From Mastigias papua (lineage: Eukaryota; Cnidaria; Scyphozoa; Rhizostomeae; Mastigiidae), in NCBI GenBank assembly GCA_964019165.1, contig OZ025283.1, forward strand, positions 14,389,896 to 14,453,895: DNA of 64,000 nt. Direction: 5' to 3'. The notes beneath the pieces were generated by a model. The model did not search any database, was not told the DNA's origin, and saw only the letters and a list, made by a program, of their open reading frames with translations. Shown one piece after another: positions 37,241-52,037 of the stretch. The position numbers were made by a program, and so were the translations under genes. Each line of letters opens with the position of its first letter. The stretch's first letter is position 1.

Positions 37241-38593
37241 TTAAACCATTTTTGTTTTTTGTAATTCTTGTTCATAAAAATTACCTTTTATATATTCATA
37301 ACGATCATTCTTTTTTTCAATACTTTTTACCTTGTATGTATTCGGAATTGTCCCATTATCTTTATAAATAATAAATAATTCATTACTCCATTTTGGATCA
37401 TATCCTTTCTCAAAAATTTTTTTAAATTTATATATTCTTACAATATCACCAACTTTAAACTTCGGTTTTATATTTTGTTTCATCATTTCTCGACGTCTTT
37501 TACTGTATAAATTATAATATACAATACCTTCATTTTCTTCTTTTGAGGCCTCAATAGGCGTCATCTTAATACTCGAATGATAAGTATTATTATATTCATT
37601 AACAATTCTTTCAATATCATCAATATATCTATGGTTATTGTGTTCACTGAACATTTTTACAATTTTATTCATTAAAGTTTGATTAAACCGTTCAGCCATA
37701 ATGGCTTTTAATTCTGAGTCAGTTCTATATGGCTCTATATTATATTTTTTTAACATAGATCGAAAAAAATGGTTATCGTATTCCCCGCCCCCATCGCTCC
37801 AGATTTTTCGTGGCACTCTGCCTTTTTTTAAAATATTTTCAAATGCATTAGCTATAGTTTTTTTATCTTTCTTTTTTGTTACAGCTACCCAAGCAAATTT
37901 ACTAAAAACATCCAAAATAGTGAGGATATATTTATATCCATTATTTTGTTTTGAATATTTTGGAATTAAAATTAAATCAGTTGTCCAAATAACATCAATA
38001 CCTGGAGAATAAATATATCTTCGTTTAAATTTCTTTATTATTCTTTTATGCATCTCATTCGCGTATTGTTTTCGATCATCATTTATGTCTATCTTCGTGT
38101 CGTTTTTTTTTTGACCTAAACCAAGCTGTTGTTTCGTATTAATTATACCTCTTGTAATTTTTGCCATTAAATTCTTATTTTCCATCCCATCAATATTTTC
38201 AATCAATTTTTTATCACACATATGTTTATTTTGGGGATTTACAGAATAGCAAATATCATGATGCATTGCAATTTCATCTAATTTATTCTTTGGAGATTCA
38301 TTAATTTTATATATTTCACCAGTGTCTTTATTATAAGTTATTTGTTTATTCAATGGATTATACGGCCCTAAATAACGGTATCCAGGTGGTACGAAACCCT
38401 TTGATGGTCGTATGGGTAATTTCCCGATCATCTTATGAATATCTAAAACACCTGTACCATTTTTTATAAACATGTTTTTTCTAGTATTACATATATTGCA
38501 ATTTCCAACAACACACTGTCTATTATTTCTGGTAATTTGTTCTATATTATCAGTTTCAGTTTTCATTTTACATTTTAAACAGTAAATCTGCAT
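37241..38593 (-). CDS. Zinc ribbon - PLA2-like - retroviral-type integrase fusion
   Basis: 450 aa from ATG at 38593 (MQIYCLKC), chosen over the upstream Met because it begins the zinc ribbon and follows ATATTATAT. Residues 5-36: two Cys pairs (YCLKC, CNIC), DUF5679-like. Residues 71-116: PLA2-type calcium loop GYRYLGPYNPL and active-site pattern D106-x2-A-x2-H112-D113-x2-Y116, as in parvovirus capsid PLA2. Residues about 200-350: integrase core with D206, D267 and E301. C-terminal SH3/chromo-like segment (VGDIVRIYKF, EKGYDPKW, GNFYEQELQKT). It inserts the element DNA; the PLA2 part could open endosomal membranes if packaged or released. Confidence 0.9.
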   Translation of the reverse strand: MQIYCLKCKMKTETDNIEQITRNNRQCVVGNCNICNTRKNMFIKNGTGVLDIHKMIGKLPIRPSKGFVPPGYRYLGPYNPLNKQITYNKDTGEIYKINESPKNKLDEIAMHHDICYSVNPQNKHMCDKKLIENIDGMENKNLMAKITRGIINTKQQLGLGQKKNDTKIDINDDRKQYANEMHKRIIKKFKRRYIYSPGIDVIWTTDLILIPKYSKQNNGYKYILTILDVFSKFAWVAVTKKKDKKTIANAFENILKKGRVPRKIWSDGGGEYDNHFFRSMLKKYNIEPYRTDSELKAIMAERFNQTLMNKIVKMFSEHNNHRYIDDIERIVNEYNNTYHSSIKMTPIEASKEENEGIVYYNLYSKRRREMMKQNIKPKFKVGDIVRIYKFKKIFEKGYDPKWSNELFIIYKDNGTIPNTYKVKSIEKKNDRYEYIKGNFYEQELQKTKMV

Positions 38594-38603
38594 ATATAAT
38601 ATC

Positions 38604-38759
38604 TTATATTTGTTTAATAAAAGTAAATTTTTTGCTGTTACAAATACTACATCTCGATTCAATACCATTTTTTTTATTTTTTGTAATTACTTTTTTTTCA
38701 CTGTCTTTAACTGAGGCTGTCTTTTTTCGACATTTAACACAATAATTATGATTACTCAT
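38604..38759 (-). CDS. 51-aa DUF5679-like zinc ribbon protein
   Basis: A complete ORF from ATG 38759 to TAA 38604, starting MSNHNYCVKCRKKT and containing a second pair CSIC before KKFTFIKQ. The pattern closely matches the first 45 residues of the downstream integrase fusion (YCLKC...CNIC...MFIK), indicating duplication of this module. It is preceded by a TATATATATATAT start block and ends ten bases before the fusion gene starts. Small zinc ribbons of this type are common in large DNA viruses; function unknown. Confidence 0.78.
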   Translation of the reverse strand: MSNHNYCVKCRKKTASVKDSEKKVITKNKKNGIESRCSICNSKKFTFIKQI

Positions 38760-38776
38760 TATATATATATATATAT

Positions 38777-39415
38777 TTATATTTCTTCATCAAAATTTTT
38801 ATAATATTTATTATTATTCTTATCGATAAACAGGAAATCATATTTACCATTAATTTTTTTAAACAAATCATTATCTTCAATGTTATTTTCAGTTAACACC
38901 ATTTTTTTACATCTCCTTGTTTTTGGTTCATAAATAACCATATAATTAGAATTTAAACGAATTGTCTGATCAATTTCTATATATGATTGAGCTAAAAAAA
39001 TACAACTAATATTTTTCTGTCTACCAAAGATATAATGATCGATAATTCGTTTTAATACATTTTTTGAAACAGTCATCAAATCATCAAAAATAACCAATTT
39101 TTTAGAATCATTATCATAACAATCGGCGTATGGGATGTTGTTTGGATCATTTTCTAATAACATAAAATCATATTGAATTTGTGATTTTATTTTATCACTA
39201 ATACTTTTAATATATTTTATTTTATCCTGTTCAATATTTCGCCCATAATAATAAATAACATCTGGTTTAAAAAACTTTGCACTCAGAATCATATACATAA
39301 CCAGATTTGTTTTACCACGGCTGCTATCCCCTGAAATACTCATTCTGAATGGCCATTTTAAAATATATGAATCATTATTATCTTTTTTTTTCATATCTAA
39401 ATTTGGTATCTTCAT
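38777..39415 (-). CDS. FtsK/HerA-type genome-packaging ATPase
   Basis: 212 aa, the usual short length for Polinton/virophage packaging ATPases. Walker A GDSSRGKT at 29-36, Walker B LVIFDD at 107-112, and a sensor region IFLAQSYIEIDQTIRLNSNY near residue 145. It pumps element DNA into preformed capsids. It starts MKIPNLDM after TCTAATATAAAATATATAAAAAA; that block abuts the stop of the upstream ankyrin-like gene. Confidence 0.92.
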   Translation of the reverse strand: MKIPNLDMKKKDNNDSYILKWPFRMSISGDSSRGKTNLVMYMILSAKFFKPDVIYYYGRNIEQDKIKYIKSISDKIKSQIQYDFMLLENDPNNIPYADCYDNDSKKLVIFDDLMTVSKNVLKRIIDHYIFGRQKNISCIFLAQSYIEIDQTIRLNSNYMVIYEPKTRRCKKMVLTENNIEDNDLFKKINGKYDFLFIDKNNNKYYKNFDEEI

Positions 39416-39438
39416 TTTTTTATATATTTTATATTAGA

Positions 39439-40308
39439 TTAATTCTCAATATAATATTTCATACAATCAACATTACCAGTATTTTCAGCAACATCAAAAA
39501 CATTTTTATCCCATGGGCAACCATTTTCATGAGCATATTTTAAACATTCAATTTCACCATTTTCAGCAGCTAAAAAACATGTACCAATACCCCATGGACA
39601 ACCATTTTCATGAGCATATTTTAAACATTTTAATTTACCATTACCAGAAGCTTTTGCACATGTCAATTCATTCCATGGGCATCCATTTTCATGAGCATAT
39701 TTTAAACATTCTAATTCACCATTTTCAGCTGCATTACCACAAGTATATTCATCCCATTCACACCCGTTTTCATGTGCATATTTTAAACATTCTAAATGGC
39801 CATTATAAGCAGCAATTGCACAAGTAAAATAATGCCACGGACAACCATTTTCGTGAGCATATTTTAAACATTCTAAACGACCATGTTTTGCAGCAAAAGC
39901 AGTTGTGTCTTCATTCCATGGACAACCATTCTCATGAGCATATTTTAAACATTCTAAGATACCATATCTAGATGCATTCGTACTTGTATCTTCATTCCAT
40001 GGACAACCATTTTCATGAGCATATTTTAAACATTCAATTTCTCCATTTTCAGCCGCCAAAAAACACGTATCTGCACTCCAAGGATATCCATTTTCATGAG
40101 CAAATTGTAAACATTCCTTTTGACCATATTCAGCTGCCAAATCGCAATAATAATCACCTGATTTATTTTTATGTGAATATTTAAAACATTCTAAATGACC
40201 ATTTACAATTGCACAATGAGCATTCATTTGTTTACAACAATCAGCGTAATCATTTTTTGAAACACATTTTCCGTCGAATCTTAATTTTTCCATTTGTGAA
40301 GGAAACAT
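39439..40308 (-). CDS. Ankyrin-like repeat protein 4 (right-end array)
   Basis: 289 aa with about ten 27-residue repeats, mostly ECLKYAHENGCPWxE. The N-terminus (MFPSQMEKLRFDG) differs from array 1. Several repeats are nearly the same as in array 1 (for example IGTCFLAAENG and NAAENGELECLKYAHENG). It is transcribed inward from the right terminal repeat, mirroring array 1 at the left, with an ATATATATATAAG block before the start. Likely a protein-interaction factor aimed at the host or at a competing virus. Confidence 0.85.
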   Translation of the reverse strand: MFPSQMEKLRFDGKCVSKNDYADCCKQMNAHCAIVNGHLECFKYSHKNKSGDYYCDLAAEYGQKECLQFAHENGYPWSADTCFLAAENGEIECLKYAHENGCPWNEDTSTNASRYGILECLKYAHENGCPWNEDTTAFAAKHGRLECLKYAHENGCPWHYFTCAIAAYNGHLECLKYAHENGCEWDEYTCGNAAENGELECLKYAHENGCPWNELTCAKASGNGKLKCLKYAHENGCPWGIGTCFLAAENGEIECLKYAHENGCPWDKNVFDVAENTGNVDCMKYYIEN

Positions 40309-40386
40309 CTTATATATATATATTTATATTTTTATATTTAAAAATTAAAACACAAATATCATATCACCACAACAGCGATTAACCAA

Positions 40387-41565
40387 AAATACACCAAGTG
40401 ATACACCAGCCCACATAATTAGCGAATATACACAAGCGAAACAAAAATGCACGAAAATGGTCCAAAATGATAAAACTATTCATTGAGAATAAGGTAAAAT
40501 ACCATAAATAATATGTAAAACGAGTTTCAAATTAAAATTGATGCGAAATAATAAACCAAATTAGTAAGGCCATGAAGTAACCCCCAATGGAAAATGGCTA
40601 GTTTATTGAAAAATGAAATAATTTACCAATAAATAATGAGAATTCATATTACCATAAAATGGTTTATTAGTAATAATCCATAAATTATGTTCCATAAATA
40701 ACGGAGAGGTTATACTACCAAGGAGAGATTTTTTTAAAAATTTCTAATATTAATATTTCATTGTATTTTAACCATTTATTCTAAATAATTTCCAATACAT
40801 TTTTATCAATATTTAATTCTAGTTTATTTATCCCACTCCTTTTTAATTCATTCAATTATATAATTATAAAAATTTCATTCTCTTATATCATCATAAAATT
40901 CCATTCATTTATAACATAATAAAATTCCATTCATTTTATAACATCATAAAATTCCATTCATTTATTACATCATAAAATTCCATTATTTTATAACAACATA
41001 AAATACCATTCTCTCATATCATTATAAAAATTTATTTTTATATCAACATAAAATTTCATTCTCTCATATTATCATAAAATTTCAATCTCTCATATCATCA
41101 TAAAATTCCAATCTCTCATATCATTATAAATTTTCATTCAATTATATCATAATAAAAATTCATTCATTAATAACATCATAAAATTCCATTATTTTATAAC
41201 ATCATAATATTCCATTCTCTCATATTATTATAAAATTTTATTTATTATAACACCATTCTAATATCAATTTCATTTAAACCATTCTATCATTTACATTCAT
41301 TACTCACTAATCATTCAATTACCACATTCTCTAAAACCATTCAATTTATACTAGTCTATTATTCTCTATACATTGTCCCATTTTACCTTGTCCCATTTTA
41401 CCTTCCCATTTTACCTTGGACCCATGTATTGTCCCAAGTATTGTCCCATTTTAGCTTGGACCCATGTTTTGTCCCAAGTATTGTCCCATTTTAGCTTGGA
41501 CCCATGTTTTGTCCCAAGTATTGTCCCAGTATATTGTCCCAATCTTCCTGGTTTACATTATATAT
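40387..41565 (-). repeat. Right terminal inverted repeat (1,179 bp)
   Basis: Reverse complement of 19261-20439, ending ...CATTATATAT immediately before the CACAAT duplication. Near identity of the two arms implies recent insertion or ongoing homogenisation by replication. Confidence 0.95.
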
Positions 41566-41571
41566 CACAAT
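41566..41571. repeat. Target-site duplication, right copy (CACAAT)
   Basis: Direct copy of 19255-19260, adjoining the element end. Confidence 0.9.
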
Positions 41572-41843
41572 CACAAACATCTCTCAAACTAGCACATCAG
41601 AAGAATTGCAAACTGCCTTTTCTGTCACCATGTAAGCCATTTGTTTACACAAATATAACATTTGATACTTTCTTACCAGTTGCGAAGTGATAAAGGATGG
41701 TTGGAACCACTGAGCAAGAACTACTTCTGTATATAGTCTATGAACTATGACGTAACTAGGAGTCAAAATGAGGCAGAGGTCTAGCCTATTTCCCAGTCCA
41801 TCGCGTATTAACCGGCCTCTATCCCGTACACTCCACTGTCAAA
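41572..41843. other. Short host interval between element and S24 gene
   Basis: The interval holds the 5' flank of the S24 gene and no ORF of note. A pyrimidine-rich stretch (CCTCTATCCCG) close to the ATG is compatible with a TOP-type ribosomal-protein promoter. The element therefore sits only about 280 bp upstream of the S24 start. Confidence 0.5.
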
Positions 41844-43399
41844 ATGGTGAGGATAATTGCTACGTTATTTAATAATCATATCCATCCTCTCGTGAAGTCG
41901 AAAATCTTTTACTGAAACAGCAACAGTTTGTCATAAAGATAATTTTTTTCTAGTCTTCTACAACTATTTTGTTTACACGACCCAGAGTGGGGGTAGAGAA
42001 AACGTCAAGGCTAGGCCGTGTTAATTTCATTGAACTTAGCAGTTAAAATGTGTATTACATACAGAATGGTTCAGCTTATTGGGAGCTGGTCAGCAATCAC
42101 GACTGAAATAAATGACATTTCATAGAAAGAGTTTACATTCTACTACACCACTTTGGCTTATACTACAATTGGCTGGCAAAAACTACATTATCTTCCTAAT
42201 CTTCGCCCCTTCTTCACTTTGGTTTGTAGAAGGAATACATTGTTGTTTCTTGTTTTAGAGTGACAGCACTGCTACTATTAGAACAAGAAAATTCATGACG
42301 AACCGCTTGCTGGCACGCAAGCAGATGGTTGTTGATGTTTTCCACCCAGGCGCTGCAACTGTGAAGAAGACAGAAATAGCTGAAAAGCTGTCAAAAATGT
42401 ATAAAGCCTCAGCTGATTGCATTATGTGCTTTGGATTCAAGACAGCGTTTGGCGGAGGCAAAACTACTGGGTTTGCGCTCATTTATGATAGCATGGACGC
42501 TCTTAAGAAATATGAACCAAAATTCAGGTTAGTGAGACTTGGTTTAGCTGAAAAGAAGGGAGCAAGCAGAAAACAAAGAAAAGAGAGAAAGAACAGAATG
42601 AAGAAGGTTAGAGGTACAGCAAAAGCCAAGGTTGGCGCTGCTGGAAAGAAGGTTTGTGTACATATTTTTGAGTATGTGATTGCTCAAACTCATGCATCGA
42701 ATCTTTTGTAGACCTCTTCTGTGGAAGCGTTGATTTGTACTGCACTTTGATTTAGATAGTTTGTGTGCACTATTTGTAGTGCATCACTCACTCCGATAAC
42801 AATAGTTTTGAGCTTAATTTTAGTGAGGAAGTCAAACTAAAAGAGCAATGTAATTAATGTAAATCATGAATATAAGTTATTTTTATTATCATTAATTTAT
42901 TGCAAGTTAACTCTTCTAACTGAAAAGGCTTTATGTATAAAGATCATCTAAAGCCAGTTAGTCTAAAAGAAATTTAAATTTACAATGAAGTAGCAAATAC
43001 AAAGTTATTATTCTTTACTAAGTCATTGTTGTAGATTCGTTTGGCACTGACTTTTTCACTTCTTATTGCAAATCAATTTCACAACAGCAGCAAAGTAATA
43101 TTGCAATGCACATTATGACACAAAACCAGTATACTATACCTTAATCATTAACATGCTTTTTTATAGAAAAATCTTAAATATATCTGCATATATCTTTTTT
43201 GATTCTGACGCATAAGAGCCATTTTGTACAGCAACTGACCAACAGCTTTGTAAAATAACACCCTATTAACTTATGATGGAAATCTGGAATGTTCCAGGTT
43301 GGTTTGCAAAAATTATCCGATCACATTACTGGTTTGTATTTACCCTATAATTTTTGAAATTTGAAGAGTCTTATTGTTGTTTTCTTTCTTTTGCAGTGA
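41844..43399 (+). CDS. rps24: Ribosomal protein S24 (eS24)
   Basis: Three coding exons: 41844-41846 (ATG alone, followed by GTGAGG), 42259-42651, and the stop codon TGA at 43397-43399 in its own exon. The product is 132 aa and matches eS24 throughout: [60 protein letters not shown]. It is a small-subunit protein of the 40S ribosome. Exon structure with the initiator and stop codons isolated by introns matches vertebrate RPS24. An AATAAA signal follows at about 43437. Confidence 0.95.
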
Positions 43400-45212
43400 A
43401 TTCAAGATAATGTATAGTCTTTAAACATCTTGCAAAATAAAATGCAACATTTATTTGCAACATGGTGTCTTCTCTCTTTGATCCCTGCTTGTCAAATTTC
43501 ACTTGTACATCACTAGACAGTTGTGTCTAAAACCCAATAGAAAAGCTACCCATTTAATTAGACTTAATTCCTTTGATGTATAGTTTACTACTCTTGCTAG
43601 ATAGTTTTAGTCCCTTGGCTTTCTTCAGTTAAGAAATGGAACAAATGCATGATCAAAAATGTGAATTAAGTTGGGTGCATTGATAGCACCTTTGGGCTTT
43701 CAAGCACATAAATTCTCTATTAAGCCCCCCCCCAGGTAGCTTTTGTTTTTAAGCACTGTAGAGGGGGGCTTAATAAATTTTTGAAATATGAAGAGACTTT
43801 CTACAGTGGTATATGTATGTACATTTTGGGAATCTTCACCAATAACATTGACATCATCATCAGTTATCATTTCTGTTTGCAGCATGTAGACATTTGCTTT
43901 TGATTTGGTTTGTTACTACACCAATAAACATCATCAATACCACAAAGTTTATGCTCATCATCATCATAACTTGTGTTTGGCATTGTTTGCATTTTTTGAG
44001 GGGAGCTTAATAGAGGGGGGGGCTTCAAAGAGAAGTTATGGTATTATGATTTCTTCCCAAAATGTATATTCCAATTTAAATTGCTTCAATGCTTTATTTA
44101 ATAAGATGAAGAAATCAAAATCTAATGAAATATTTGATCATGCTGTTTGGATCAGTTTCAGTTTCAAGTGTTGCTACGTTTGCCTCACTGTAAGCATAAG
44201 AAATACTGCATTTAAGCACTGCTCTGCCTCTGATTCTTTACAATGAAACACAGTTTGGTATGTGATGATTGGGGGCCTATGAGATATTACAAAGGTTGGG
44301 AGATAATAAGCAGTCAACTTATTCAGCTGCATTGCTTGCTTGGCCAACCCAAAGTAGAAAAAGTTGCAATGCATTGGAAAGCAAAACACCATTTAATGTG
44401 TCAACTAGTTAATATGGAAATTGACACTGCACATGGACTACTGTACTCTCAAGTGCCTAATAAATGGGGGTCTTAATAAACAGGGGTGCTGGAAAAATTC
44501 TGAATTTTAATAAATGGGAGGGGGGTTGGAAATTGAAAGAGCATAAAATGATTTCAAAGCACGGGAAAAGCAAAAGTAGGTTGTCATTTTCACAGGTTGC
44601 CATGGCAGCAGCAATTAATCACAACATTTCTTAGAAGTAGTATGCCAGAAAATATAATCACAAACGTCATTCTAACCAAAGTCAATTGGCTATGTTTTGA
44701 TATCAAGTGACACATACTTTGATACCTATCAATTCACTTGTTTTGATATCAATTGACACTTGTTTTAAATGAAACATTCAAATGCTTGCAGGTGAACGGT
44801 ACTTACAAAGAAAGGAAATAAAATTAGAAGCTTGTTAGCAATCTCATTTTCTTTAAAATTAATAAACCGGGGTTCCAAATAAGGTTGGGGGGGGGGTTGG
44901 GAAAAATAAAAAAACTAATAAGTGGGGGGGGGGACATTTATTTGGCACCTGAGAGTATTGTTGACAAGCAGCATACTATTGTGGAATGTTAACTTAGTTG
45001 AATCAATTTGTGCTGCTAGTAAAAAATCCAGCAATAGCACAAAATGGCACTGGTACAGTGCCCCCCCTTTTAAGTCTTCATGCGTTTACTATATACTTAG
45101 AGGCAAAGAGAAGATTGACAAAATGTCACAAAAGGCACCATTGGTAAAATAAAGTAAGAGGCTTGGCTTAAAAAAACACAAGATTATTCTGTAAACATTC
45201 TAATATGTTAAT
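43400..45212. other. Interval between S24 and S14 with GGGGCTTAAT-type repeat relics
   Basis: After the S24 3' UTR the sequence holds several fragments with C- or G-runs: AAGCCCCCCCCCAGG near 43724, GAGGGGGGGCTTAAT, TAATAGAGGGGGGGGCTTC near 44007, TAATAAATGGGGGTCTTAAT near 44458 and others. They resemble ends of the 62417-62771 element, so this is probably a stack of degenerate MITEs. No gene recognised. Confidence 0.5.
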
Positions 45213-50216
<5,004 letters not shown>

Positions 50217-50330
50217 TCTGTGAAAAATAACAACAGTATGAAGTTTGCATAACTTTATTACTCGTGTTAACTATAAAGATAACAGTGTTAAGGACAAGAT
50301 GGGAAACCCCGATTTGGAATGTATCTTACG

Positions 50331-52037
50331 TTGTTTTGGTGTCGATGCAGTTACTGCAGCAGTATCACTAGAAAAGAAAGAGATTTGGGGGCCTGAGTGC
50401 TAAGGTCGCTCAATTCGCAATGGAGGATAGCTTGAAAATGAGGCTAGAATGCACTTCATTTGAAAACGTTGAAAAAGCACCAACGAGGGAGTGAGGTGGG
50501 TAGAATATAAAATTTACAAATTAGTAAGTTCTGAATGATAGCAAGTAACTCTGTTGGTTAAGAGTAGCTCCTTTGTTATATAGTCAAATTTTGAAGTCTG
50601 AACTTAGGGCTTCTGCACTAGTATTAGCTCTACTATTGATGCACTGAATAGACTGCATTTGAGAGGCAGGACTGGTTAATGGCAGGGCTGGGAGGTTCTT
50701 TTTTCGAGGGAGTGCTAAAAGTAAAAGTTTTCCAACAAGTTACCTTCATTAATGCCTCTGATAATGATGTTTGTGGTCAGAAGGAGTGGTATGCTTAGAG
50801 AGCAGGCACTTTTCATCAGGCGAGCAACTACAGTGTGGATCCTAGGGGTCTAGAACCCTGCCATTTCCTTTAAAAAAAGTAAAAGTGCCCTTTTTCTTGC
50901 AGGATTTTGAAACTGTTTATTGTATTTTTGTTAGGGAAACCTGCTTATAATCTTTCGTACACATGACAGTAATAAAATCCTGAAGCTTCCTGTACAATTT
51001 CTTTTGTTTCTTTCTCTGACAAATACGAGTTGAAGACACATTCGTTTAGAAAGTGTTAAGTGTGCCATTTTTACTGACTAGGCCCCTGCTCTCAAAAATC
51101 CCTAGTTGTGTCTGCTTCTAGGGGCACTTCTACTTCTAAGGAATGTAGCACCTCTTTGACAGTTTTCTTTCAATAATCTTTTTTATTACAATTTGGAATC
51201 CTGCCCACTGATTTACTTTCTATTTTTAACTTTCTAAATGAGATTTTATCAGTTCCTATGGCTTTCTGCAGCTTGAAGCTGGCAACTTGGTGGTGTAGGG
51301 ATTTCGTATTTATTTTATCTCCATGCAAACAGGTGTAATTCAATATGTGAAGCTTGAGGTTGCAATCAGTGTTATAACCAGGCAAATGAAGGGATATGAA
51401 ATGTTAGGGTCTGTTGGCTATCCCCCAAGGAACATTTTTGGGATTTCTCTCTTTTCTTTGACTTATGGGGGAGCAATGTCCTCCTCCAACAGCTGCCTGC
51501 AGTCATTCTGCTGGTTGTATGAATTGATTTTAAATGGCTAATGAGCTTGCATAGACAAAAGAGGACCTAACATTGTTGGATCCTATGTGTGGGCTAAAAT
51601 TCTTCCAACTCTACCCAGTAGAATGGCTATAAAGGCATCTTTCATGCAAAGATTAAAGCATATAGTGTACTGCAATGATAAATTATTGACATTATATTTT
51701 GATGAGAACATTCAACACAGCGAAATAAACTCAATGTGATACAACAAATCTGATGAAATAGCAGAATTTTCAAAAGATTCAGCTGAGGAGCTGTAGCTTC
51801 CCTTTCCCCCACCCATTGTGCCACTGTGCTGAATAGTTGAAGAATCCTCCACTCCAAGGAAAGTTTAGACCACAGATGGCGTATGAATTACCAAATGGGC
51901 CAGCATTCTAGTATCAATTTAACTAATTGAATTTTAACCTTAAAGCTTGTTTGACTTTAATTCAGTTCATATTTTTCATATTCTGTCACGTAGGAATATT
52001 TGGCAGGTGAATTACATATATACTGGATACAGACATT
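50331..52037. other. Interval between S14 and ATAD1-like genes
   Basis: Contains the presumed divergent promoters of the two genes. No coding exon, RNA gene or clear transposon recognised. Confidence 0.5.

Larger units (their letters stand above)
19261..41565. mobile_element. Complete Polinton/Maverick (adintovirus-like) element, 22,305 bp
   Basis: Bounded by matching 1,179-bp terminal inverted repeats and a 6-bp target duplication. It carries the diagnostic Polinton set: protein-primed PolB, retroviral-type integrase, FtsK/HerA-like packaging ATPase, adenain-type protease, double-jelly-roll major capsid and penton. Extra cargo includes ankyrin-like arrays, two spike proteins, a PLA2 motif and zinc proteins. 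Genes are uninterrupted by introns and are more AT-rich than the host. The intergenic gaps are mostly 10-50 bp. Except for one A-run frameshift and an unusual protease start, all reading frames are open, so insertion looks recent. Confidence 0.95.
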
